DNA from: Fibrobacter sp.
Lineage (GTDB): Bacteria; Fibrobacterota; Fibrobacteria; Fibrobacterales; Fibrobacteraceae
NCBI GenBank assembly: GCA_024398965.1
Contig: JAKSIF010000013.1
Coordinates: forward strand, 1 to 64,000
Reading direction: 5' to 3'
DNA length: 64,000 nt
A program made the translations under genes and the position numbers. This document shows positions 38,730 to 47,151 of this stretch, piece by piece. The notes under the pieces are model-generated. The model searched no databases, had not been told where the DNA came from, and worked only from the letters and a program-made list of their open reading frames with translations. The stretch's first letter is position 1, and each line of letters starts with the position of its first letter.

Positions 38730-39773
38730 ATGAAATTGAAGAATGTAATGGCATTTGGCTTGTCGCTGGTGGCGTTCGCCCCGGCTCAGGATTCCGTTTC
38801 TGTAGAAGCGGTTTCTCCAGTGCCAATGGTGGAAGATGCTCATCTAGGATCTCCCTTTGTAATGCAGTCATACACGGCTGGTGAAAAGGGGGAATTCCAG
38901 GCGACATTGATCCGTTATCCTTTCAGTGGATCTTCCCCAAAGGCAGCCATTCTTTACATTCATGGTTTCAACGACTATTTCTTCCAGAAGGAACTTGCCC
39001 AGAGATGTGATTCCGCAGGTTACGCCTTCTACGCCATCGACCTTCACAATTATGGTCGATCCCTTCGTAAGGGGGAACGCCTTGGCGAGCTGAGGGATAT
39101 TGCCAGTTACTATCCGGAACTGGATTCCGCCCTTGCGAAAATCCGCCAGATTGAAGGAGCTGTTCCCCAGGTTCTTATGGGCCACAGTACTGGTGGCCTT
39201 GTGGCTTCACTTTACGCCAAAGACCGCGATAACGGCAAGAACATAGCCGCCATTGTGCTGAACAGTCCCTTCCTCGAAATGAACATGGCCTGGCCTGTGC
39301 GCAAGCTGGGTGTTCCCTTGATTTCCCTTCTGGGAGGCTCTTTCCCCGACATTCCCGTTCCAAGAAGCGAGGATGACTTTTATTTCCGCAGTCTCCATGT
39401 GGATGGTGTAGGGGAGTGGCAGTTCAGTAAGGAATGGAAAGTTCCTGCCAGCATTCCTGTAGATTTCGGTTGGTGTCGAGCAATTCACCAGGGGCATGTC
39501 CAGGTTCAGGAGGGCATGGCTCTTGTATCGCCGATTCTTGTCATGTTTAGCAACTGCAGCGCAAAGGACGACGAATGGAGTGAGGAATACACCCGTTGCG
39601 ACGGCGTATTGGATGTGGAGCATATTCAGGAGTATGGAGCCCATCTCGGTCCGGATGTTCAGCTGCAGGAAATCCAGGATGGCCTCCACGATCTGTTCCT
39701 TTCTAAAAAGTCTGCCCGCGATCAGGCCTATCAATCTACGTTCAAGTTCCTGGACAGTCACTTCCAGAAGTAA
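38730..39773 (+). CDS. Exported alpha/beta hydrolase (serine lipase-like)
   Basis: About 347 residues. A signal peptide (MKLKNVMAFGLSLVAFAPAQ) is followed by an alpha/beta hydrolase: oxyanion strand AILYIHGFNDYFFQ, nucleophile elbow LMGHSTGG, Asp region (PILVMFSNCS...) and His in DGLHDLFLS. The family is hydrolase_4/monoacylglycerol lipase-like (serine aminopeptidase S33). A TATATTTA box is 9 bases before the ATG; no Shine-Dalgarno is seen. Substrate unknown; feruloyl or acyl ester cleavage outside the cell is possible in this lignocellulose context. It is convergent to the GH45 genes. Confidence 0.82.
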   Translation: MKLKNVMAFGLSLVAFAPAQDSVSVEAVSPVPMVEDAHLGSPFVMQSYTAGEKGEFQATLIRYPFSGSSPKAAILYIHGFNDYFFQKELAQRCDSAGYAFYAIDLHNYGRSLRKGERLGELRDIASYYPELDSALAKIRQIEGAVPQVLMGHSTGGLVASLYAKDRDNGKNIAAIVLNSPFLEMNMAWPVRKLGVPLISLLGGSFPDIPVPRSEDDFYFRSLHVDGVGEWQFSKEWKVPASIPVDFGWCRAIHQGHVQVQEGMALVSPILVMFSNCSAKDDEWSEEYTRCDGVLDVEHIQEYGAHLGPDVQLQEIQDGLHDLFLSKKSARDQAYQSTFKFLDSHFQK

Positions 39774-39837
39774 CCTCGAACTATTGCGGCGCGCATATTC
39801 GATTAACAATGCGCATTTTCAATTAATTAACAGCAAG

Positions 39838-39867
39838 AAAGGCCCCCGTTTCCGGGAGCCTTTTCTA
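39838..39867. terminator. Terminator shared by convergent genes
   Basis: AAAGGCCCCCG-TTT-CCGGGAGCCTTTT forms a strong hairpin with T-run on the plus strand and an A/C-rich equivalent (TTTCTTGC) on the minus strand. It lies between the alpha/beta hydrolase gene and the GH45 gene that stops at 39885. Confidence 0.8.
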
Positions 39868-39884
39868 ATGCTTTATTCTTTAGA

Positions 39885-41594
39885 TTAGAACTTGTTCTTG
39901 AGTGCGGCGGGGCATTCCACTTCCTGGTATTCGTGAGTGGGGTTTCCTGCTGCTTCGTACCAGGTAGCAAGGAACATGCAGCCTTCCTTAGCTACGGGGT
40001 CGTTGCTGAAGGTCTTGTTGCACTTGTTGGCGAGGCATTCCTTACGCTTGGTCAGAAGGTCACCGCTGTAACCAACTTCCTTTTCGCAATCGGTCAGGAG
40101 GCCGCCGTAGGTAGCGCCCATGTCGCCCCAACCCATATTGCGGCAGCCGTTGAACAAGCCGACGCCACCGCCCGGGATCATGATGTCGAACTGACCCTGG
40201 GACACGTCAGCACCAACGTTGGAGGTCATCACGATGAGGGTCTTGCCTGCCAGGGCCTTGTGGTTGGCCTTGGTTTCGTACTTGCCCTTGCCGGTAAACT
40301 TCAGGGCGTAGCACTTACCGCAGGATGCGCCGTCAGCTGCAGGAACAGCGGCGTAGGCGTAAGCCAGCTTGTCGTTTACGACCATAGGAATCTGGCTGGT
40401 GCAGGTACCGGAGTTACCGCCGTCGCACATGCTGGTTGCGCCGTCATCAGAAATCTTGTTGCCCTTGGCATCGCAGGCGGTTGCCTTGATGCCGCCCTTG
40501 CCGGGCCATGCGCAGTGGGGCTTACAGCAGTCCCAGTAACGGGTTGCCCAACCAGAACCGCTCTTGCCGCCAGCAACCGGCTTGATGTCGGTGCCTGCAG
40601 CGGTGTTGCCGTAGCTGTAGCTGCTCATGGGCTGGGCAGAGGAGCTGGAGGACTTGGGCTGCACAACCTGCTGGCTGCTAGAAGACTTTTGCTGCTGCTG
40701 GCTGCTGGAGGACTTGGCAACGGAGCTGGAGGACTTCTGCTGCTGTTGCTGACTGCTGGAGGACTGTTGCTGGTTGTTATTGTTGCTGCTGCCAGACTTT
40801 GCAGTAACGTTCAGTACAATTTCGTAGTCCTTGCCTTCGACCTTGAAGAATTCAGAGGTTTCGCCAGTCTGGAAGTATTCAGGAACGGTAATGGCCTTGA
40901 TGGTATAGGTGCCATTGCTATAGCTGGTTTCCAGGAAGTAGGCGTTCCAGGAAAGGCGGGAAGGTTCGTAGGAAAGACCGCTGAACTTGATTTCGCCGGT
41001 GGAGGCGTTCTGGGCTACGGTCTGCTTAAGGTTACCGGTAATGGTCACGTTGCCGTCTGTAGTTACTTCCTGCTTTACAGAGGAAGAGCTCTTGGGCTGT
41101 TCCACGGAGGAGCTAGACTTGGGGGTGTCTACGTTGGCGCTAGACTTCGGAGTCGTATCTACAGAGGAGGAAGATGCCGGAGTCTCGACTGTTGTGCTGC
41201 TGGCAGGAACTGCCGGAGCGACCATGGCTTCGACGGTAGCCTGGGTTGCAACGGGAAGTGCTTCCAGAGCTACGTTTTCCTGGAGAACGGTTGTGCCGTT
41301 TGCTGCCAGGATGGAACCCGTTGCTGCATCATAGGTGCCTACGGGGAATCCGTTTTCGTCATAGACGATCATGCTCTGGTTAATGATGAGATTCTTGTCG
41401 CCCTTCAGGACCCAGCATGCCTCGCCGCAGGCGTTTGCCACGGGAGATTCAGTGGTCTGGCCAGGATTGGTGTTATCACCGATCTGGGTGTCGTTTACGT
41501 TGGGGAGAGTGGTGGTCGTTGTGTCGTCGCCGCAGTTCAGCAAGGCAAGTGCGGAACTGAGAACAAGGACGGACTTCAAAAAAGGAGCTTTCAT
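39885..41594 (-). CDS. GH45 endoglucanase lipoprotein 3, multi-module
   Basis: About 569 residues. Start ATG 41594 has GAGGATAGTT upstream and a leader ending ALALLNC-GDD. Order of parts: a ~50-residue N-terminal module (ACWVLKGDKN...YDENGFPVGTYDAATGSI), a Ser/Thr/Pro linker, an all-beta domain (~190-270, GNVTITGNLKQTVAQ...YEIVLNVTAK), a Gln/Ser linker with QQQ and SSSS runs, and the GH45 domain (~365-565). Active-site motifs TRYWDCCKPHCAW and GQFDIMIPGGGVG are intact. The C-terminal pattern GCMFLATWYEAAGNP is shared with genes 4 and 5. Monocistronic between terminators. Confidence 0.92.
   Translation of the reverse strand: MKAPFLKSVLVLSSALALLNCGDDTTTTTLPNVNDTQIGDNTNPGQTTESPVANACGEACWVLKGDKNLIINQSMIVYDENGFPVGTYDAATGSILAANGTTVLQENVALEALPVATQATVEAMVAPAVPASSTTVETPASSSSVDTTPKSSANVDTPKSSSSVEQPKSSSSVKQEVTTDGNVTITGNLKQTVAQNASTGEIKFSGLSYEPSRLSWNAYFLETSYSNGTYTIKAITVPEYFQTGETSEFFKVEGKDYEIVLNVTAKSGSSNNNNQQQSSSSQQQQQKSSSSVAKSSSSQQQQKSSSSQQVVQPKSSSSSAQPMSSYSYGNTAAGTDIKPVAGGKSGSGWATRYWDCCKPHCAWPGKGGIKATACDAKGNKISDDGATSMCDGGNSGTCTSQIPMVVNDKLAYAYAAVPAADGASCGKCYALKFTGKGKYETKANHKALAGKTLIVMTSNVGADVSQGQFDIMIPGGGVGLFNGCRNMGWGDMGATYGGLLTDCEKEVGYSGDLLTKRKECLANKCNKTFSNDPVAKEGCMFLATWYEAAGNPTHEYQEVECPAALKNKF
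40620..40790. repeat. CTG/CAG-rich low-complexity coding repeat
   Basis: The Gln/Ser linker of GH45 gene 3 is encoded by many CTGCTG, TTGCTG and GGAGGA units with frequent near-identical 12-21 base blocks. Such tracts change length by slippage or recombination. Confidence 0.7.
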
Positions 41595-41729
41595 AACTAT
41601 CCTCAATAAAATACTAACGAGACTTCCCGAAGAAAGTCCTTCCAATTCCATCGACTAAAAGATAGTTTTTTTGAAAATTTCTTGTAGGTAAATTTTTGTT
41701 TGTCATAGAGTTATGAGACTTTTGTCACA

Positions 41730-41762
41730 AAAAAAGGCTCCAAGCCGAAGCTGGAGCCTTTA
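41730..41762 (-). terminator. Terminator of GH45 gene 4
   Basis: Minus strand: AAGGCTCCAG-CTTCGG-CTTGGAGCCTT, then TTTTTT. It lies about 20 bases after the stop at 41783. Confidence 0.9.
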
Positions 41763-41782
41763 AATTCGGAAACAATCCCTGA

Positions 41783-43432
41783 TTAGTACTTTGCTGCAAG
41801 TGCTGCGGGGCATTCCACTTGCACAAACTCAATTTCGGGGTTATTGGCTGCTTCCATCCAGTTTGCAAGGAACAGACAGCCGTTTCTCAGGCTTTCGTTA
41901 GAGTATTCGGAGTTGCACATCTTGATGAGGCAGCTCTTGTCGTAGTTACAGGTGGTGAGGAATCCGCCGTACTGTGCGCCTGCGCAGGAGATGCCCATCT
42001 TGCCGCAGCCATTGAATGCGCCGGGGCCGCCACCGGGGATCATCAGGTCAAACTGGTTGTGGCTTACGTCGTAACCGATGTTGCTGGACATGACAATCAG
42101 GTGCTTGCCCTTAATCTTTCTGTGGTGATCGTCGGTGGGTGTGTTTGTGGCAGAAGCGCCGGTGCCCTTGAAGGTCAGCATGTAGCACTTGCCACAGTCG
42201 TTGCCGCCACCGGGTGTGGCTGCGAATGCGTAGGCGATTGTGTCGTTCACGATTTGCGGGGTCTGGTCAAAGCAGGTACCTGCGTTACCGCCGTCACAAA
42301 CGGAGGATGCTCCGGAACTAGCCTTGCTCATACCATCTGCGTTACAAGTTCTTGCCACAGGTCCGCCCTTGCCTTCCCATGCGCAATGAGGCTTGCAGCT
42401 GTCCCAGTAACGGGTTGCGTAGCCGGTCTTCTTGTTGTTGTCAATGATCTTGGGCAACAGGGAGGCTCCGCCTTGCTGCTGGTTATTCTGCTGCTGGCTG
42501 GAGGAAGACGGCTGCCACTGCTGCTGAGAGCTGGAAGACTTCGGCTGCTGCTGGCTGCTGGAGGATTTCTGTTGTTGCTGTTGCTGACTGCTGGAGGACT
42601 GCTGTTGCTGCTGGTTGTTGCCAGTGCTTGTTCCGATGGAGGCGCAGTTCTTGCCTGCCGGGTCATAATAGCAGTTGATGGAGCAGTCTTCCTTGTATGC
42701 GTAAGATTCGCCGTTCTTGCCAGTGAGGTTATCGTAGGGCTTTACATTCTTATTGGAAACCTTGTCGAGGCAGGTTCCCTGTCCGCCCTGCTGTTGGTTA
42801 TTCTGCTGGCTGCTGGAGGATTGCTGTTGCTGCTGGTTGTTATCCTGCTGCTTGCTGGAAGAGCTTGCCTGCTGGTTCTGGTTGTTGACAGAAGAAGAGG
42901 AAGCAATCGGCTGCGTCTGCTGGTTGTTTCCGTTGCCAATGCTGGAGGAGCTGACCGGAGGGGTGACAATTGCAGAGGATGCAGGAGTTGTCGGGACAAT
43001 AGAAGCGGAGGAGTTTGCGGGTACGTCCGGTGTCGTGGGGACGTTGGGGTTGTTAGGTGTAGTCGACGGTGTCAAGACAGGAAGAACCGATACGTCTACG
43101 CCCATGGCTGTAGTGTTGCCGCTCGCATCGGTGATGGCCTGGGTTGTGGGATCGTAGGAGCCTATCGGGTTGCCGTTGGCGTCGCTTACGACATTGTCGG
43201 TACCGATCAGCAGGTAGCCCTGTTCTGTCTGGATAACCCAGCACGGTGCGCTGACGTCAATAGTGGTTGTGGAACCATCGGGATTGATGATTGTGTTGTT
43301 GCCCTGGATCACCACCTGACCGGATTGGTTGGGGATGTTCGGCAAGGAAGTTGCGATGTCTTCATCTCCGCAGTTCATCAGAGCCAATGCTGCGCTGATA
43401 ACCAAGGCTGATTTCAAAAACGGGTGCTTCAT
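41783..43432 (-). CDS. GH45 endoglucanase lipoprotein 4, multi-module
   Basis: A 549-residue paralogue. Leader MKHPFLKSALVISAALALMNC-GDED, the same N-terminal module as gene 3 (PCWVIQTEQG...VVSDANGNPIGSYDPTTQAI), a Thr/Pro/Ser linker, Gln/Ser runs, a small cysteine segment (TCLDKVSNKNVKPYDN...CSINCYYDPAGKNC, ~215-265), more Gln/Ser runs, and the GH45 domain (~345-545). Active-site motifs are TRYWDSCKPHCAW and NQFDLMIPGGGPG. AAAGGATTCGT precedes the ATG. The small Cys segment is unique to this paralogue; it could be a minimal binding module. Confidence 0.92.
   Translation of the reverse strand: MKHPFLKSALVISAALALMNCGDEDIATSLPNIPNQSGQVVIQGNNTIINPDGSTTTIDVSAPCWVIQTEQGYLLIGTDNVVSDANGNPIGSYDPTTQAITDASGNTTAMGVDVSVLPVLTPSTTPNNPNVPTTPDVPANSSASIVPTTPASSAIVTPPVSSSSIGNGNNQQTQPIASSSSVNNQNQQASSSSKQQDNNQQQQQSSSSQQNNQQQGGQGTCLDKVSNKNVKPYDNLTGKNGESYAYKEDCSINCYYDPAGKNCASIGTSTGNNQQQQQSSSSQQQQQQKSSSSQQQPKSSSSQQQWQPSSSSQQQNNQQQGGASLLPKIIDNNKKTGYATRYWDSCKPHCAWEGKGGPVARTCNADGMSKASSGASSVCDGGNAGTCFDQTPQIVNDTIAYAFAATPGGGNDCGKCYMLTFKGTGASATNTPTDDHHRKIKGKHLIVMSSNIGYDVSHNQFDLMIPGGGPGAFNGCGKMGISCAGAQYGGFLTTCNYDKSCLIKMCNSEYSNESLRNGCLFLANWMEAANNPEIEFVQVECPAALAAKY
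42440..42960. repeat. CTG/CAG-rich low-complexity coding repeats
   Basis: Two Gln/Ser linkers of GH45 gene 4 (about 42440-42625 and 42770-42960), made of CTGCTGTTG and GGAGGA units with blocks such as CTGCTGGAGGATTTCTGTTG repeated with small changes. The cysteine segment lies between them. Confidence 0.7.
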
Positions 43433-43570
43433 ACGAATCCTTTATGTATATCCAAAAAATCGGTTTTCCGTGAAAACCTACCCAATCATTCCGCTCCTAA
43501 AATATTCTCTTGCTTGAAAAATTGCACGTAAAATTTTGTAACCTAACGAGATACGAGAGTTTCATCACAC

Positions 43571-43602
43571 AAAAAAAGCCCCGCAATGACTTGCGGGACT
43601 TA
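43571..43602 (-). terminator. Terminator of GH45 gene 5
   Basis: Minus strand: AAGTCCCGCAAGTCATTGCGGGGCTT followed by TTTTT. A second dyad, CCAGGGGGCGGAGCCTCCTGG-like, and CTCTCGGAGAGAG lie between it and the stop at 43663. Confidence 0.85.
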
Positions 43603-43662
43603 AATGCAGACGCTCTCGGAGAGAGCTTAGGAGTCCAGGGGGCGGAGCCTCCTGGGGCGTTA

Positions 43663-45081
43663 TTAGAACTTGTCGAGCAGTTCCTTGGGGCATTCCACTT
43701 CCTTGTAGTTGTGAAGCGGGTTGCCTGCTGCGTTCATCCAGTTGGCGAGGAAGAGGCAGCCTTCCTTGGCGACCGGGTCGCTGGAGAAGGAAGAGTTGCA
43801 CTTGTTTGTGAGGCAGCTCTTGTAGGTGCTTGCCTTGTAGCCGGAGGATTCTTCGCATTCAGTCAGGAGTCCGCCGTAGCGTGCGCCCTGGGAGCCCCAG
43901 CCCATCTTGGCGGAGCAACCGTCGAAGATGCCGAAACCACCACCCGGGATCATCACGTCGAACTGACCTGCTTCCACGTCGTAGCCGATGTTGGAGGCGA
44001 TCACGATCAGGTGCTTGCCTTTAAGCTTTGCGTGGTTGTCGGTTGCGTACTTACCCTTGCCGGTAAAGGCGAGGTCGAAGCACTTGCCGCACTGGCCGCC
44101 AGCGCTGCCGGGAACAGCTGCAAAAGCAAATGCGATGGTGTCGTTGTATACGATAGGAATCTGGCTCTTGCAGGTGCCGGCATTACCGCCGTCGCACATG
44201 GAAGTTGCGCCGTCATCGTTAATCTTGTTTCCGCTTGCGTCGCAGGCGTGGGCCTTCAGGCCGCCCTTGTCGGGCCATGCGCAGTGAGGCTTGCAGCAGT
44301 CCCAGTAACGGGTTGCCCAACCGGAACCGCTTGCACCGCCGTTTACGTACTTGATGGTGTAGCTTCCGCCGTTGCTTCCGCCCTGGCTGCTAGAAGACTT
44401 TGCAACAGAACTGGAGGACTTTGCGACAGAGCTAGAAGACATTGTCACGGAGCTGGAGGAACGTGTCTGGCTGCTGGAGCTTACCGGGGTAAATTCGCCA
44501 GGTACGTAGGGCTCGTTGGGGGTGGGGTCTGCGACGGAGCTGCTGGAGGGTTCCGGAGCCTTCACGTTGGATTCGTAAACCTTGAGGGTCATCACGTCGA
44601 TCTTATCGACAGCGACGCTTCCGTCCAGCAGAGTGATTGTTCCGATGGTGGTCTCGGGCTGGAAGGTGATGATGCCGACGGGGGTGCCACTTGCATCGGT
44701 TACGGAGCCGTCGGTATAAATGACATAGTTGGTGCTGTCAGACTTCATAACCCAGGCGGTGGAAGTGATGACCGTGGGCTGGATAACCTGAAGCTGGGTG
44801 AAGTCGACGCCAGTAGCGATTTCAGTCATGTCCATTGCGAGAATGCGTCCGCCGGCGATATCGGCTGCGCCGATGGTATCGCCCTTAGCGTTGGTGACGA
44901 GACCGTTCTGGGCGACGATGTACTGTTCACCACCCTTTTCAAAAAGGAAGGAGGCTTCGTCTACGACGATAGCTTCGTTGGAGGGGGTACTACTGCTACC
45001 TGTGGGATTTTCGTCGCCACAGCTGCAAACCATCAATAGGGCGCCTGCTGCGAGCAAGCTCTTTAAAAATGGAGATTTCAT
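43663..45081 (-). CDS. GH45 endoglucanase lipoprotein 5 with duplicated N-terminal module
   Basis: A 472-residue paralogue: leader MKSPFLKSLLAAGALLMVCSC-GDEN; two copies of the N-terminal module (~35-85, FLFEKGGEQYIVAQNGLVTNAKGDTIGAADIAGGRI; and ~90-150, AWVMKSDSTNYVIYTDGSVTDASGTPVGIITF); a SSSSV linker; GH45 domain (~255-470). Active-site motifs TRYWDCCKPHCAW and GQFDVMIPGGGFG are intact. AAGGACGCAT precedes the ATG. Closest in sequence to gene 3 by the WATRYWDCCKPHCAWP block. Monocistronic. Confidence 0.92.
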   Translation of the reverse strand: MKSPFLKSLLAAGALLMVCSCGDENPTGSSSTPSNEAIVVDEASFLFEKGGEQYIVAQNGLVTNAKGDTIGAADIAGGRILAMDMTEIATGVDFTQLQVIQPTVITSTAWVMKSDSTNYVIYTDGSVTDASGTPVGIITFQPETTIGTITLLDGSVAVDKIDVMTLKVYESNVKAPEPSSSSVADPTPNEPYVPGEFTPVSSSSQTRSSSSVTMSSSSVAKSSSSVAKSSSSQGGSNGGSYTIKYVNGGASGSGWATRYWDCCKPHCAWPDKGGLKAHACDASGNKINDDGATSMCDGGNAGTCKSQIPIVYNDTIAFAFAAVPGSAGGQCGKCFDLAFTGKGKYATDNHAKLKGKHLIVIASNIGYDVEAGQFDVMIPGGGFGIFDGCSAKMGWGSQGARYGGLLTECEESSGYKASTYKSCLTNKCNSSFSSDPVAKEGCLFLANWMNAAGNPLHNYKEVECPKELLDKF

Positions 45082-45642
45082 ATGCGTCCTTGTTGTTCCC
45101 TAAAACACCTTGTAACCAAAAATAATTTAAGAACCATGCAAAAGTTTCACGGGAATGGCTTGAGGGGTGTTTTTTTGTTCCATAAGTGTTCACCGAACGG
45201 AAAAGGTGATTTTGCGCACATTACGATTGTAAACAAATGTAAATTCCGTTTATGTAAAAATCTTTTTACTTAAGAAATCGAAGGCTTTGTCGGCGTAACT
45301 CGTTGAATGTTAATGGATTGTTGATAAGTTGACGTTTACTGAACTATAAAAATGCTTTATCGTTGAAATTTTGTAAAAAAAGCCATTTGAAGACCGCGAT
45401 AGACGGATCCCTGGATGGGGGAGAATCAATGACCGTAGAACAAGGTTTTTTACCCAAAATCCCCTTTTTTCGCAAAAAAACAAAGAAAAATCCTTGAAAT
45501 ATTTCTTGAATTTGCTAAATTTGTGCAGCAAAATTCGCAGAGTACCGCTTCCTATGCTTTGCGAAATCACAGGAATCGCGTTCAAACCCGCGCCATTCCT
45601 ATAACTCGAAGCGATAAACCTTCTGCTGAAGAAGAGGAAAAA
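45082..45642 (+). promoter_or_regulatory. Intergenic control region with tuf operon promoter and leader
   Basis: This 561-base gap holds the promoter of GH45 gene 5 on one side and that of the ribosomal supercluster on the other. For the latter, TTGAAA (45494-45499) and TAAATT within TAAATTTG (45516-45523) are 16 bases apart, predicting a start near 45529. The ~110-base leader has a hairpin with arms AGGAAT-CGCG and CGCG-CC-ATTCCT (about 45571-45600). GAAGAGGAAAAA is the binding site of tuf. No gene is seen in 45100-45480. Confidence 0.6.
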
Positions 45643-46827
45643 ATGGCAAAAGAACATTTTGACAGAAGTAAGCCGCACTGCAATATCGGCACCATCGGTC
45701 ACGTTGACCACGGTAAGACCACTCTGACCGCTGCAATCTGCACCACCCTCGCCGCTAAGGGCCTGGCTGCTGCAAAGCGTTTCGACGAAATCGACAACGC
45801 TCCCGAAGAAAAGGCACGTGGTATCACGATTAACACCTCTCACGTGGAATACACTTCTGCAAACCGTCACTACGCACACGTTGACTGCCCGGGCCATGCT
45901 GACTACGTCAAGAACATGGTTACTGGTGCTGCCCAGATGGACGGCGCAATCCTCGTTGTTGCTGCTACCGACGGTCCCATGCCCCAGACCCGTGAACACA
46001 TCCTTCTTGCACACCAGGTTGGCGTGCCCAAGATCGTTGTCTTCATGAACAAGGTTGACATGGTTGATGACGTTGAACTTCTCGACCTCGTCGAAATGGA
46101 AGTTCGCGATCTTCTCTCCAAGTACGAATTTGACGGCGACGACGCTCCGATCATCCGCGGTTCTGCACTCAAGGCTCTCGAAGGCGACGCAGAATACCAG
46201 GACAAGATCATGGAACTCATGGAAGCATGCGACACCTACATTCCGCTGCCTGCCCGTGAAACCGAAAAGCCGTTCCTCATGCCGATCGAAGACGTGTTCA
46301 CCATCACCGGTCGTGGCACCGTTGCTACCGGCCGTATCGAACGCGGTGTTGTTCACCTGAACGACAAGGTCGAACGCATCGGTCTCGGTGAAACCGTTGA
46401 ATACGTTATCACCGGTGTTGAAATGTTCCGCAAGCTCCTCGACGACGCTCAGGCAGGTGACAACGTTGGTCTCCTCCTCCGTGGCGCAGAAAAGAAGGAC
46501 ATCTCCCGCGGCATGGTTCTCGCAGCTCCGAAGTCTGTGACCCCGCACACCGAATTCAAGGCTGAAATCTACGTTCTGACCAAGGACGAAGGTGGCCGCC
46601 ACACTCCGTTCATGAACGGCTATCGTCCCCAGTTCTACTTCCGCACCACCGACGTTACTGGTACCATCCAGCTGCCGGAAGGTGTCGAAATGGTGACCCC
46701 GGGTGACACCGTGACCATCCACACCACTCTCATTGCCCCCGTTGCAATGGAAAAGCAGCTCCGCTTCGCAATCCGCGAAGGTGGCCGTACCGTTGGTGCT
46801 GGTTCTGTAACCGAAATCATCAAGTAA
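45643..46827 (+). CDS. tuf: Elongation factor Tu
   Basis: A 394-residue EF-Tu, the GTPase that delivers aminoacyl-tRNA to the ribosome. P-loop GHVDHGKT, switch region [17 protein letters not shown] and NKVD are all present, followed by the two beta-barrel domains ([20 protein letters not shown] and [12 protein letters not shown]). It starts the ribosomal supercluster, 10 bases before rpsJ. rpsL, rpsG and fusA do not precede it; a GH45 cellulase gene does, so the str operon is split here. Strong AGAGGAAAAA binding site. Confidence 0.99.
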   Translation: MAKEHFDRSKPHCNIGTIGHVDHGKTTLTAAICTTLAAKGLAAAKRFDEIDNAPEEKARGITINTSHVEYTSANRHYAHVDCPGHADYVKNMVTGAAQMDGAILVVAATDGPMPQTREHILLAHQVGVPKIVVFMNKVDMVDDVELLDLVEMEVRDLLSKYEFDGDDAPIIRGSALKALEGDAEYQDKIMELMEACDTYIPLPARETEKPFLMPIEDVFTITGRGTVATGRIERGVVHLNDKVERIGLGETVEYVITGVEMFRKLLDDAQAGDNVGLLLRGAEKKDISRGMVLAAPKSVTPHTEFKAEIYVLTKDEGGRHTPFMNGYRPQFYFRTTDVTGTIQLPEGVEMVTPGDTVTIHTTLIAPVAMEKQLRFAIREGGRTVGAGSVTEIIK

Positions 46828-46837
46828 GGAATTTACA

Positions 46838-47146
46838 ATGGCTGGTGAACGCATTCGTATTCGCTTGAAGAGCTTCGATCATCGCATGATCGACCGCTCT
46901 GCTCAAGACATCGTGAATACAGCTAAGAACACTGGTGCCCGCATTGCAGGCCCCATCCCTCTGCCGACGAAGATCCAGAAGTATACGGTGCTCCGCTCTC
47001 CGCATATTGACAAGACTTCTCGTGAACAGTTCGAATCCCGTACGCACAAGCGTCTTATCGACATCCTTGATGCTACTCCGCAGACTGTAGATTCCCTCAT
47101 GAAACTTGACTTGCCCGCAGGCGTTGAAGTCGAAATTAAGGTTTAA
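46838..47146 (+). CDS. rpsJ: 30S ribosomal protein S10
   Basis: A 102-residue S10: [40 protein letters not shown] is the family core, and [21 protein letters not shown] follows. It binds the 30S head and, with NusB, takes part in antitermination. TAAGGAATTTAC lies before the ATG. Second gene of the supercluster, 10 bases after tuf and 5 bases before rplC. Standard length. Confidence 0.99.
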   Translation: MAGERIRIRLKSFDHRMIDRSAQDIVNTAKNTGARIAGPIPLPTKIQKYTVLRSPHIDKTSREQFESRTHKRLIDILDATPQTVDSLMKLDLPAGVEVEIKV

Positions 47147-47151
47147 TAACA

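Noticed and set aside
39933-43411. Very long plus-strand open frames (530-558 codons) opposite GH45 genes 3 and 4
   Set aside because: They are mirror frames caused by codon bias and repeat-rich linkers; the minus-strand genes have leaders, lipoboxes and GH45 motifs.
45571-45600. tRNA-like T-arm in the tuf leader
   Set aside because: The stem is only a simple hairpin; no D-arm, anticodon arm or acceptor pairing can be built around it.
45310-46854. 514-codon minus-strand frame opposite tuf
   Set aside because: Antisense shadow of the strongly biased EF-Tu gene; no start signal or known motif.
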